From Wenjunlia tyrosinilytica (GTDB taxonomy: Bacteria > Actinomycetota > Actinomycetes > Streptomycetales > Streptomycetaceae): a DNA stretch of 50,754 nt. The position numbers were made by a program, and so were the translations under genes. This document shows, piece by piece, positions 1 through 8,494 of this stretch. Each line of letters opens with the position of its first letter. Within the stretch, counting starts at the first letter, position 1. The notes under the pieces are model-generated. The model made no database searches. It had not been told where the DNA came from and worked only from the letters and a program-made list of their open reading frames with translations. The DNA is taken from positions 1 through 50,754 of the forward strand of contig NZ_BMMS01000038.1 of NCBI RefSeq assembly GCF_014646055.1, written 5' to 3'.

Positions 1-171
1 CTCACGCCAACCCAGCAAACCGTCAACCGCGCACTGTCCGCAGCGCGGGCACCGGTCGAGCGCGGCGTCGCACGTCTGAAGTCATGGCGGATCCTCCGCA
101 GGGCACGACGCAGTCCGAATCGAATGTCGTCAATCACCGCAGCCATCCTCGCCCTGGAGCGGCAGCGCTGA
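1..171 (+). pseudogene. IS5-type DDE transposase, C-terminal end (cut by window start)
   Basis: Frame 1 is open from the first base to a TGA at 169-171. It encodes the typical tail of DDE transposases of IS5-like elements: a VNRALSAARAPVERGVARLK stretch followed by SWRILRRARRSPNRM and a short helical end. The PVERG motif carries the last catalytic acidic residue of the DDE triad in this family. Only about 56 residues are visible, so I cannot tell whether the gene is intact upstream. It abuts the ISAzo13-like remnant only 13 bp away, which points to a nest of insertion sequences at this end of the island. Confidence 0.7.
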
Positions 172-183
172 AAACGCTCACTG

Positions 184-1844
184 TCAGCGACGGGGTTCGG
201 TGGGAGTCGCCCGGGTGTGTAGCTGTTCCAACATGCGGGCTGCCGATCCGGGTAAGGGCGGGACGACGGCCTGGTGCAGGTCCAGGAGCGTGTTTCCGTC
301 CTGGCATTGGTTGGACGAGTTGGTGCGAGTGACGCCCGGCAACTGGGCCAGGAAGGTAGTGGTCACCGCTCTGCGGCGGCGCAAGATGGCTGCCAGGAGC
401 CGGTGGAGGTGGTCCACGCTGCTGGTTTGCGGGTGGAGGTAGCTTCGCGGGCGGTGAAAGCGTCGCTGGAATGCCGCCTCGGCCATGGCGTCCCAGTAGG
501 GTTCCCGGGACCGCTACCAAATGCTCGAAGTCGGTCCGTGACATGCCGGTCAGGGCCGGATCGGTGAGCATCATGGTCAGGTTCGGGTCGATCCGGCGAG
601 CGCTTGCCGGCGCCTGTGGCGTTCGAGGCGGGATGGGAACCAGTGTGTAGTTCCAGTCGCCGTGGAAGGCGTTTGGTGTGATCGGCAGGGCGTGGAACTC
701 GGCGGGAGTGACGCTGATCCCCAGGTCGTAGCTGCCTGTGTCCAGTTCGGCCCCGATGGGCAGCCCGGTTCTGGTGGTTGTGGCGGCGATGGTCTCGATG
801 ACGACCTGGTAGCTGGTCAGCGGCCGCCACCGCCAGTTTGCAGTGATGTGGCAGAACATCCGATGCTCGATCTTGTTCCACTTCGAAGTTCCGGGCGGTA
901 GGTGGCAGACCGATATCTCCAACCCGCTTTCCCGTGCGAAGGCGGCCAGGTTGTTCTTCCATGTCCAGCGGCGGGGGTCGTTGGAGCCGCCGGCCTCGGC
1001 GGTAATCAGGAGCCGGGTGGCATTCGGGTGGTCTGCCCGCCCGCGGTGCTGCCACCAGCGACGGATGGACTCCACCGCGAACTCGGCGGTGTCGTGGTCG
1101 GTTCCGACGTTGACCCATCCGGTGTTGGCGATGTCGTAGATCCCGTAGGGGATCGCCATCGGCTGGTCGTTGGTGGTGAACGTGTGGCAGTCCACCTTGA
1201 TCGCGTCTTTGCCCGGCCGCCAGGTGCGACCGGACCGGTCACGGTTCCCGAGCCATTCCTTGGCCTTGGTGTCGACGCTGATCACCGGCGGAGCGTCGTT
1301 GAGGAAGGCGGTGGCGGTGGCCTTGAGGTGGGAGAACTGGGCATCGCGGTCCGGATGCCTGATGCCCTCCGTCGTCTTCGCGGTTCCCTGCAGGCTGTAG
1401 CCCAGGGTGTGCAGCAGGTGTCCGACGGTTGAAGCGCTGACCGAATGGCCCTGTGCGGTGAGGGTCGTGGCCGGGGCTCGCAGCGACAAGGTGGTCCAGC
1501 CGCAAGGGGGAGACGGAGTCGCCTCGGGTGTGCGGCTCGATCAGCGACTCCAGCGTGGACAGCAGACCGGAGTCGGTGTCTGTCGGCCGCTTGCGGCCGG
1601 CGCCTGGAGCCCGGATCCGTAGGGTCGGCACGGAGCAACCGGCCAACTCGGCGATACCGCGCGCGATAGTTGCGGTACTGGTGCCGGAGGCGGCGGCGAC
1701 TCGAGTGATCCCGCCGTGGCCGATGGCGGTGGCCTCGCTGGCCAGGTACAGCCGACGGCGGCGCTCGTCCAAGTGCGGCAGTATCTGATCGAACTCGGCC
1801 CGCAGCGCATCGGTGGAGAGATAGCCTGGCAGACACGTGGTCAT
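184..1844 (-). pseudogene. ISAzo13-like transposase, two frameshifts
   Basis: Reading right to left, the N-terminus starts at ATG 1844 (MTTCLPGYLSTDALRAEFDQ). One extra base near 1500 shifts it into the frame that carries SLQGTAKTTEG, VISVDTKAKE and the family hallmark PPGTSKWNKIEHRMF. A second shift near 510 moves it into a frame with REPYWDAMAEAAF and a C-terminal stretch VDHLHRLLAAILRRRRAVTT that ends at 184. The first catalytic Asp is present (VDTK). The motif usually written TADAGGSN in my memory of this family reads TAEAGGSN here, so a catalytic Asp may have become Glu. Two frameshifts plus this change argue for a dead copy. Assignment to the ISAzo13 family rests on recognised motifs, not on a search. 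Confidence 0.72.
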
Positions 1845-1892
1845 ATCCCAGGCCCCCACCAACACCCGCCTACCGAGCACTCATTGACGTAC

Positions 1893-2492
1893 AGGCCCCC
1901 CCGCAGCACCGAGAACCGCCAGATAGGCGTCTTCGCCGCCTACGCCTCGTCCAAGGGCCGGGCCCTGGTGGACCGGGAGCTGTATCTGCCGAAGTCCTGG
2001 ACATCCGACTCAGGCCGCTGCCGGGCAGCGAAGATCCCCGACGAGCGGGGATTCGCCACCAAGGGCGAACTGGCCAAGGCCATGGTGGTGCGGGCGCTGA
2101 GCTCGCCGCCGCCGAACGCCTGGGTCACCGCGGATTCCGCCTACGCCCAGGAATGGCGCTTCCGCCGCATGCTGGAGGAAGCCGACGTCGGCTACGTCCT
2201 GGCCGTGCCGAAATCCCAGCACGTCCACGGTCTGGGCCGCATCGATTTCGCCATCACCCAGGGCCCCCGAGGAGGCATGGGAGCGCCACACCTGCGGCGA
2301 GGGGGCCAAGGGCCCGCGCGTCTACGACTGGGCGGCCGCCCGATTGCCGGCCATCGACGACTTCGACGGCGACCAGCCCACCCGCGAGCGGTGGGTCCTG
2401 GCCCGCCGCAGCCTGGCCCGCCCGGACGAGATCGCCTACTATCTCGCCTACGCACCGGGCGGAACCGCCGTCGCTGATCAGATCCCGGCACG
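1893..2492 (+). pseudogene. IS701-like transposase fragment, truncated at both ends and frameshifted
   Basis: The reading frame beginning STENRQIGVFAAYASSKGRA and continuing through LVDRELYLPKSW, ATKGELAKAMVVRAL and WVTADSAYAQEWRFRRMLEE matches the central catalytic part of IS701-family transposases. Near 2262 the frame shifts. The next frame continues with APEEAWERHTCGEGAKGPRV and then RERWVLARRSLARPDEIAYY, ending at about VADQI. The N-terminal third and the C-terminal helical end of a normal copy (about 400 residues) are missing. This is a dead relic in the transposon-rich edge of the island. Confidence 0.75.
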
Positions 2493-2552
2493 TCTCCCAC
2501 ACGTCCGGCCCGACCATCTCGCCGACCCACTCACCCATCGCCACACAACGAG

Positions 2553-2584
2553 TCTGGCCCTGCCGCTCACGCGGCAGGGCCAGA
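2553..2584. terminator. Perfect 14-bp hairpin, terminator-like
   Basis: The arms tctggccctgccgc (2553-2566) and gcggcagggccaga (2571-2584) are exactly complementary around a four-base loop (tcac). No T-tract follows on either strand, which is common for Streptomyces terminators. It lies between the IS701 relic and the RsbW-like scrap. It could end transcription in either direction or be a leftover element end. Confidence 0.5.
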
Positions 2585-2619
2585 ACCCAAGATTCTTCAT
2601 CAGCCTTCTAGGCACCGCC

Positions 2620-2760
2620 ACACTGAGCACCGACGACGCCAGCGACCGGGGCCTCGGACTCCTCCTGATCCGGGCCAGAGCCAACCGTTGGGCTCTACTG
2701 CCACACATCCGGCGGAAAGTCCGTCTGGGTAGAGGTGTCCACTCTCATCCCGGCGCCACC
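2620..2760 (+). pseudogene. RsbW-like ATP-binding (anti-sigma type) C-terminal scrap
   Basis: One frame reads DDASDRGLGLLLIRARANRW. After a one-base shift near 2711 another reads GGKSVWVEVSTLIPAP. Together they resemble the end of the small GHKL ATPases related to RsbW/SpoIIAB that are abundant in Streptomyces, where a GRGLLLV-ALADRW motif precedes a GGKxVW strand. The N-box half of the domain is absent. The match is short and made from memory, so the call is tentative. Confidence 0.4.
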
Positions 2761-3083
2761 CCCGGGAGCCCGGCGCCAGCAGCGCGCAAGCGGCCCCGAT
2801 GCTCATCGGGCGATTCCTGACGCGAGCTGTAGTCAGACAACGGCGGCGGGCCGCGCCCCTTTCTCCTCACCCAGGGAATGGGGCAGACACCGAATCCGGG
2901 GTTATTGGCTTCCCGCCCCTCGCTACCCCGACCAAAGTAAAGGCCGTGTTCGCAAGTCTGACCGACAGCTTCGCACTCCACTTTGCAGCCCTCGGCAAGC
3001 AGCCGTGAATCCGGTAGGGGCGATCACACGAAGGGTTTTCCACAGGCTCATCGGATCCAGCGCGATCTGGCTACGCTGTGCCC
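2761..3083. other. Intergenic region upstream of the methyltransferase gene
   Basis: No gene is supported here. The only candidate signal is TACGCT at 3072-3077, a TANNNT-type -10 hexamer ending six bases before the ATG at 3084. This is the spacing seen for leaderless transcripts in actinobacteria. A clear -35 hexamer at the usual distance is not visible. Confidence 0.4.
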
Positions 3084-4643
3084 ATGGCAGCAGAGGTAGC
3101 AGCAGCGGAAACGGATCTTGTAACCCGCACGGAAGCGAGGAGGCAGGAGTCATCTTCGGCTCTTGATCCCAAGGAGCGTGCGAAGCGCGGTCAGTACTTC
3201 ACGCCTGCCCCCGCTGCGGACTTCATTGCCTCGCTGGCGCGGCTGGACGGCGCAGCCCCGATTCGGCTCCTCGACCCCGGTGCTGGGACGGGGTCTCTGA
3301 CCGCCTCGGTCGTAGCGCGCATCCTCCGCGAACACCCACAAGCCCAGATCAACGTGACCGCATGCGAGAACGATCCACAGCTTCTCAAGACCCTCTCTGC
3401 AACGTTGGAGGACTGCGCGAGCACGGCCCGAGCAGCCGGCGGAAGAGTTGAGACCACCCTGGTGAAGGACGACTTCATCACCTGGGCGACCGAGGATGCA
3501 GGACTGTTCGGTGAGGATCGGGGTCCGTTCGACCTCGTAGTCATGAACCCCCCCTACAAGAAGCTGGCCGCCAACTCACGTGAGCGCAGGGCAGTCGCTG
3601 CGGCCTGCACAGAGACCTCGAACCTCTATTCGGCATTCATGGCACTGGGGATCCACCTCCTCGCCCCAAGCGGCCAGCTCGTCGCCATCACGCCCCGGAG
3701 CTTCGCGAACGGCCCTTACTTCCGACCGTTCCGCAAGTATCTTCTGGACCGCATGCATATTGATCGCGTACACCTGTTTGAATCGCGAAACAAGGTATTT
3801 GCCGATACGGACGTACTCCAGGAGAACGTGATCTTCTCGGCAACGCGCACCGACACGTCCGACCGAGGCCCCATCATCGTTTCCTCAAGCCACAGCTACG
3901 GCGATGCAATCCGCAGCCGCTCGGTGGAGTACGGCGAGATGGTGAATCCAGAAGACGGCGAGCACTTCATCCACATCAGCGCAGATGAGGAAGACGCACA
4001 GCTCGCGGCTACCCATGCCAACCTTCCCGCCACCCTCACACAAATCGACTGCCAGGTTTCGACGGGGCGCGTTGTAGACTTCCGCTCCAAGGAACACCTG
4101 CGAGCCGACCCAGAAGAGGGCGCGGTTCCCCTAATCTATCCGCTTCACATGCGTAACGGCGGAATCCATTGGCCTGTACCCGGCGCCAAAAAAAACAATG
4201 CGATCATGCTCACCCCAGACAACCATAAGATGACTTTCCCATCCGGGTATTACGTTGTGGTGAAGCGCCTCTCCTCCAAGGAGGAGAAGCGCCGCGTGGT
4301 CGCTACCGTATTCGATCCAGAAGTGACAACCGACCCTCGGATTGGATTCGAGAATCACGTAAACGTGTTCCACAGGTCAGGGGCCGGACTCCCCAAGGAC
4401 GTCGCACGCGGTCTGTGTTTCTGGCTCAACTCCACCCTGCTAGACCGGCTCATTCGTCGGTTCAGCGGCCACACACAGGTGAACGCGACCGACCTACGGA
4501 ACCTCCGCTACCCGAGCGAGGCGCAGCTGCGAGCCATCGGTGGCGAGTGGATAGAGGATGGGTGGCCCGACCAGGAGAAGCTCGACGACCTCGTCGAACG
4601 TCATCTAGAGGTGGAGGAGGCCGTCTCGTCCGGCGGAGCGTAG
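3084..4643 (+). CDS. N6-adenine DNA methyltransferase of a PstI/BsuBI-type restriction-modification system
   Basis: The 519-residue protein transfers a methyl group from S-adenosylmethionine to adenine in the recognition site, protecting the host from the partner nuclease at 4788. It has the RGQYFTP motif near residues 36-41, the cofactor loop DPGAGTGSL near 64-72, and the N6-adenine catalytic motif NPPY at about 155-158. These are followed by a long C-terminal target-recognition half. From memory, M.PstI and M.BsuBI are about 500 residues, so the length fits. I chose ATG 3084 over GTG 3078 because no ribosome site is visible and TACGCT ends six bases upstream, suggesting a leaderless message. 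The region looks less GC-rich than the core genes downstream, as expected for an acquired cassette. Family membership comes mainly from pairing with the nuclease gene. Confidence 0.88.
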   Translation: MAAEVAAAETDLVTRTEARRQESSSALDPKERAKRGQYFTPAPAADFIASLARLDGAAPIRLLDPGAGTGSLTASVVARILREHPQAQINVTACENDPQLLKTLSATLEDCASTARAAGGRVETTLVKDDFITWATEDAGLFGEDRGPFDLVVMNPPYKKLAANSRERRAVAAACTETSNLYSAFMALGIHLLAPSGQLVAITPRSFANGPYFRPFRKYLLDRMHIDRVHLFESRNKVFADTDVLQENVIFSATRTDTSDRGPIIVSSSHSYGDAIRSRSVEYGEMVNPEDGEHFIHISADEEDAQLAATHANLPATLTQIDCQVSTGRVVDFRSKEHLRADPEEGAVPLIYPLHMRNGGIHWPVPGAKKNNAIMLTPDNHKMTFPSGYYVVVKRLSSKEEKRRVVATVFDPEVTTDPRIGFENHVNVFHRSGAGLPKDVARGLCFWLNSTLLDRLIRRFSGHTQVNATDLRNLRYPSEAQLRAIGGEWIEDGWPDQEKLDDLVERHLEVEEAVSSGGA

Positions 4644-4787
4644 TGTCCGCGACCGCAGCCGCAGAGTGGCTATTAAGGTTGGCGTGGCGGAAACTTGGCG
4701 CCCCTCATCCACTGGCAGCGCGCCCCCTCGATGCCCTGTAGCCTGAGCCGCGCTCACTGCATCGATGTGGCTGGGGAGGGCCAGCGA

Positions 4788-5780
4788 GTGACAAAGGCAC
4801 AGCAAGAAAAGAAGCTCGAAGAGGCGAAGGATATTCTCGCCGCTATAGGGATGCCCCCGAAGCAGCAGAACACCCGGACCGCGCTTGTCCTGCTTGCAAT
4901 GTTCGACCTTCGCCCGGATCAAGAATGGGCGGAGGTGAGCTCCAACACACTCGGCATCACCGAGTGCATGGATTGGATGGCCGCCTACTACCCCGATATA
5001 CCAAAAGGGACGAAGGACCCGAGCAGGTACGCCCCTAACAGTCGCGAGTCCGTGCGCAAGGAATCTGTCCACCAGCTCATCGATGCCGGCATCCTCGTCA
5101 AGAATTCTGACGCCCCTGGACGGGCCACAAACGATAAGAACAACCGATACCACCCGAGCCAGCTGGCTATAAGGGCGCTAATGACCTACGGAACTTCGAC
5201 ATGGCAGGAATCGCTTGACGAATTCCACGCCGAATGGGAGAAGCTGACCGAGCTCTGGGCTGCCGAGAGGTCGATTCATCGAGTCCCCGTCAGGCTTCCC
5301 GACGGGAGGGAGGTCGAGCTCAGCCCTGGCGAGCACAGCGAACTCATCGGGACTGTCGTCGAACGCTTCGCATCCCAGTTCACCCCGGGAGGCACGGTCG
5401 TCTACTTGGGCGACACGGGCTCCAAGTGGATCGTCAACGAGCTCGAGTACCTCGCCGAGCTCGGCGTGGTCGTGGATGCTCACGGCAAGATGCCTGACGT
5501 GGTCATTCACTACACGGAGAGGGACTGGCTGGTGCTTGTAGAGGCAGTCACCTCGACCGGGCCAGTCAACGGTTTGCGGGTCGCACAGCTCAAGAAACTC
5601 TTCGAGGGAGCGCGCCCGGGACTGGTCTTCGTCACTGCCTTTCAGACGAAGAGGAAGTTCCGCCAGTTCGCAGCCGACATCGCGTGGGAAACGGAAGTCT
5701 GGGTCGCGGAGGAAGAGACGCACATGGTGCACTTCAACGGCGAGCGCTTCCTCGGCCCCTACGACGACACTCACGAATAA
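4788..5780 (+). CDS. Type II restriction endonuclease, BsuBI/PstI family
   Basis: The 330-residue protein should cut unmethylated DNA. The family's known members PstI and BsuBI recognise CTGCAG, but the specificity here is inferred. The N-terminal half (residues 1-160) is helical with a winged-helix feel. The C-terminal half carries VVYLGDTG near 204-211, KMPDVVIHY near 234-242 and VEAVTSTGPV near 251-260, the conserved core of BsuBI/PstI nucleases (a PD-(D/E)XK-like arrangement). PstI is 326 residues. GTG 4788 is chosen because ggggaggg lies seven bases upstream; the open frame extends to 4695 but has no such site. The gene lies 144 bp after the methyltransferase on the same strand and is followed by a strong bidirectional hairpin. 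Confidence 0.88.
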   Translation: MTKAQQEKKLEEAKDILAAIGMPPKQQNTRTALVLLAMFDLRPDQEWAEVSSNTLGITECMDWMAAYYPDIPKGTKDPSRYAPNSRESVRKESVHQLIDAGILVKNSDAPGRATNDKNNRYHPSQLAIRALMTYGTSTWQESLDEFHAEWEKLTELWAAERSIHRVPVRLPDGREVELSPGEHSELIGTVVERFASQFTPGGTVVYLGDTGSKWIVNELEYLAELGVVVDAHGKMPDVVIHYTERDWLVLVEAVTSTGPVNGLRVAQLKKLFEGARPGLVFVTAFQTKRKFRQFAADIAWETEVWVAEEETHMVHFNGERFLGPYDDTHE

Positions 5781-5785
5781 GCGAC

Positions 5786-5816
5786 GAGGGCCGCCCCGCG
5801 AGGCGGAGCGGCCCTC
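5786..5816. terminator. Shared bidirectional terminator between nuclease gene and 5S rRNA
   Basis: Arms 5786-5799 (gagggccgccccgc) and 5803-5816 (gcggagcggccctc) pair over 14 positions with one mismatch around a three-base loop. It sits six bases after the nuclease stop codon and about eight bases beyond the 3' end of the minus-strand 5S gene. It can therefore serve both converging transcripts. Confidence 0.75.
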
Positions 5817-5823
5817 AATCAGA

Positions 5824-5941
5824 GACCGGCGACAACCTACTCTCCCACGAGGTCCCCCTCGCAGTACCATCGGCGCTGGCAGGCTTAGCTTCCGGGTTCG
5901 GAATGTTGCCGGGCGTTTCCCCACCGCTATGGTCACCGAAA
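5824..5941 (-). rRNA. rrf: Orphan, diverged 5S ribosomal RNA
   Basis: The minus strand reads as a full 5S rRNA. It has the universally conserved stretches ACATTCCGAACCCGGAAGCT, AGCGCCGATGGTACTGC and GGGAGAGTAGG in the right order and spacing. The ends close helix I (CGGTGAC with GTCGCCG, one wobble pair), and the arm CGAGG pairs with CCTCG. Compared with the usual Streptomyces 5S as I remember it, several stem positions differ on both sides so that pairing is kept. No 23S or 16S sequence lies upstream (5942-6312), so this is not part of an rrn operon. It sits between a restriction gene and a GHKL gene inside an island. It may be a foreign 5S copy, a relic, or a repurposed structured RNA. Exact ends are uncertain by a few bases. 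Confidence 0.85.
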
Positions 5942-5950
5942 GTTCGGTGA
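5933..5950 (-). repeat. Inverted repeat overlapping the 5' end of the 5S RNA
   Basis: The sequence tcaccgaaagttcggtga is a perfect eight-base inverted repeat with a two-base loop. In the minus-strand transcript, the leader segment ucaccgaa could pair with uucgguga, which is the 5' strand of 5S helix I. The leader could therefore compete with, or aid processing of, the mature end. Confidence 0.6.
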
Positions 5951-6312
5951 GCGACCCCTTGCGTAGGAGCGCTTTCGTGAGGTGTGTATACAGGGCGGGT
6001 GCCGACTGAATGGACACGCCCAGCTGGACCCGCCCACCATGCACAGCTGCCGAAGAGTGGGCGGGACGGCAGCAGAGGGCAACCGGCTACCCACATGACC
6101 GCATGGGGCGGACATCGGATGGATCCCGCAGTCAACGATGCTCAGGTGGGCCGACGGGGCCTTTGCGTAGTGATGGATGAGAACCAGCCAAGTGTGCCGC
6201 GCGCCAGGGGAGTTATCCGGCCACTGGCCCGTGACCGTCTGTGCTGATGGCTACGCTGACGTGCCTCCAATAGATCTTGTGAATCGGGCGGATCTAACCC
6301 GAAGGAGGACGC
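5951..6312. other. Intergenic region between the 5S gene and the GHKL gene
   Basis: No gene is supported in this 360-bp stretch. It must hold the divergent promoters of the minus-strand 5S gene and the plus-strand GHKL gene. On the minus strand a TATACA motif lies about 50 bases upstream of the 5S start, but its -35 partner is not clear. The short open frames here look like chance. The GHKL ribosome site gaaggagga lies at 6300-6308. Confidence 0.4.
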
Positions 6313-8352
6313 TTGAGCACTCATCTGCGCTTTGCACCGGAGATCCTGATCCGCCTGGGTGAGGAGCTGATCCCCCATCCAGACCTCGGGGTGATCGAGC
6401 TGGTCCGCAACGCGTACGACGCGGACGCGACGAAGAGCACCGTCCAGCTCCACAACGCCACGCAGCCTGGCGGCACCCTTGTCGTCGAGGATGACGGTGA
6501 TGGCATGACAGCTGAGGAGATCCGAGAGGGTTTCCTCCTCATCGGGCGGTCGTCGAAACCAGGAACACCGGACAGCCGGTCCAACCGACGCCGGATTGGA
6601 GAAAAGGGCCTCGGCCGACTGGCAGCGCTTCGTCTGGGACGCCGGGTAGAGCTGGTGTCCCGCCCGCGAAGCGAACCCGGCATGGAGCACACGCTTGTCA
6701 TCGACTGGTCTGACTACGACTCGGTTCGCTCCGTTGAGGAAGTTGAGCTCTCGATCGTTAGCCGGGCTACCTCAAAGGCTCCCGGCACCTCGCTGGCCGT
6801 ACACCGCTTGCGGCAGGGCTTCGACAAGGAGCAGATGGAGCGTCTTGCACGGGCCATGCGGCTACTTACAGGCTTCTTCAACGACGAGGATACCGGTTTC
6901 ACAGCGACGCTGGTCGCCCCGCAGTTCGAGCAGGTATCCGACGCGGTGAACCGCAGCTTCTTCGACGAGTACGAGTACAAACTCGAGGCCCATCTCGATG
7001 AACAGGGCTATGCGAGCACAGTCCTCTACGACTGGAAGGGCCAGGTGATCACACGCGGAGACCACATCGATGTGGCACCGGGCGACCGCAGCGGCCGCTT
7101 GCAGCCCCCGCTTCAGTACCAGGCGCCAGCTGCCTCCTTCGAGCTGTGGATGTTCCTGTTGAACAAGCGCTCGTTCGAACTGCGAGGGTCGAAGCGCAAG
7201 TTCGCTGATCTACGGCCTTGGCTACGCGTCGTAGGCGGTGTGCACCTGTTCCATCGGGGGCTGCGCGTGCATCCCTACGGAGACCAGGGCTTCGATTGGC
7301 TAGACCTCAACCTCCTCCGGGCTCGTAGCCCGGAGCTGCGGCCTTCAACCAACACCAGCATCGGGCGAGTGTCGGTCGAGGACCCGGAGGGCTCGCTCAT
7401 CCCCAAGACCGACCGGATGGGGTTCCAGGAAAACGCCGCGTTCATAGAACTTCGGGAGTTCGCACGAAGCGCCACAGACTGGGCGGCAAGGGAGCGGAAG
7501 CGGATCCGAGACGAGGAGCGGCTTGGGAAGCCTGCACCAACTCAACGTGCTGCATTCATCCCTGCCGTTAAGCCCAGTACGGCTTCCAAGGATCCCTCAA
7601 GGGGTGGGGAGGCTGGTGAGTTCGTGGCGCAGCCGGAACTGCTGACTCTGGTACCCAGTGTGCCCGCCCAGCGTCACGAGGCCCGGTTGCCCATGGTGCC
7701 GCAGGAGCGTCTTCTCTATCGGTCGCTTGCCACGGCCGGGATCCTTGCTGTCGCCTTCGCGCATGATGTGGCCGCCGAGGGCGAGAGTGGTCTCGGGGCA
7801 GTCGAGCTTGCAGGGATCGCTAGTCGGGCCGCCCAGACGAGGGCCTTCCAGGTTCGGATCCTGGAACTGAACGAGGTGGTCGGGAGTGCCTTGAGTGTGA
7901 TGCGGCCTCTGCTGGAGCGGCGGCGCATCACTCTCCATGAGGAGCTCCGGGATGAGCCGATCCACGTCGCGGGCGCAGCTGCTGACCTGGAAGCGGCGAT
8001 TTTTAACCTCGCCGCCAACGCCCTGAGTGCGCTGGCAGGAGCAGGTGACCTCTTGGGGGAGCGGGCGATACTAGTTCGGATTCGGGTAGATGGTGGCCAC
8101 GCGGTGGTCGACTTCTCGGACTCAGGCCCCGGCATCGTTGATGTCGACATCGTGGATATGTGGCGCCCGGGTGTTACCGGCGGAAGGTCCAAGGGCGTCG
8201 GCCTCGGACTGACGGTGGTCCGAGACGCAGTGGCCGACATGTACGGACCGTTGGCAGACACTGGGGAGGGCTGCGTTTCGGCAGATGCGTATGGTGAGCT
8301 CGGAGGGGCCTCCTTCCACATCCGTCTGCCGTTGCACTCCGCCGTCGAGTAG
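6313..8352 (+). CDS. Double-GHKL ATPase: Hsp90/MORC-like N-terminus plus histidine-kinase-like C-terminus
   Basis: This 679-residue protein has two ATP-binding folds. The first shows an N box (E29, N33, AYDAD), DDGDGM at 60-65 and IGEKGLGRLAAL near 95-106, as in MORC/MutL/Hsp90-type ATPases. A central region of about 300 residues with no motif I recognise follows. The second fold shows an H-box-like AFAHDV with His484, an N box (NLAANAL), DSGPGI near 603 and GVGLGL near 628, as in sensor kinases. No membrane segment, PAS or receiver domain is seen. TTG 6313 is chosen because gaaggagga precedes it by four bases. Established work links MORC-type ATPases to bacterial restriction systems, and a PstI-type system lies immediately upstream. 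A role in defence is inference; the output partner is not in the window. Confidence 0.75.
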   Translation: MSTHLRFAPEILIRLGEELIPHPDLGVIELVRNAYDADATKSTVQLHNATQPGGTLVVEDDGDGMTAEEIREGFLLIGRSSKPGTPDSRSNRRRIGEKGLGRLAALRLGRRVELVSRPRSEPGMEHTLVIDWSDYDSVRSVEEVELSIVSRATSKAPGTSLAVHRLRQGFDKEQMERLARAMRLLTGFFNDEDTGFTATLVAPQFEQVSDAVNRSFFDEYEYKLEAHLDEQGYASTVLYDWKGQVITRGDHIDVAPGDRSGRLQPPLQYQAPAASFELWMFLLNKRSFELRGSKRKFADLRPWLRVVGGVHLFHRGLRVHPYGDQGFDWLDLNLLRARSPELRPSTNTSIGRVSVEDPEGSLIPKTDRMGFQENAAFIELREFARSATDWAARERKRIRDEERLGKPAPTQRAAFIPAVKPSTASKDPSRGGEAGEFVAQPELLTLVPSVPAQRHEARLPMVPQERLLYRSLATAGILAVAFAHDVAAEGESGLGAVELAGIASRAAQTRAFQVRILELNEVVGSALSVMRPLLERRRITLHEELRDEPIHVAGAAADLEAAIFNLAANALSALAGAGDLLGERAILVRIRVDGGHAVVDFSDSGPGIVDVDIVDMWRPGVTGGRSKGVGLGLTVVRDAVADMYGPLADTGEGCVSADAYGELGGASFHIRLPLHSAVE

Positions 8353-8494
8353 GCGGCTGCACGACGTCGTTACTGGGAGCCGTCTGGGAGCCAACCCGCT
8401 CCCCAAGCCCCTTCGAGACCACCCGAGACCGCCCCACCCCGGCGCCCTGACCAGGCAAAACAGCAAACCACCCGGTGGCGATCTTGACCGAACC

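Noticed and set aside
5942-6312. 23S rRNA 3' end upstream of the 5S gene
   Set aside because: None of the conserved 23S 3' end sequence is recognisable; the 5S gene stands alone.
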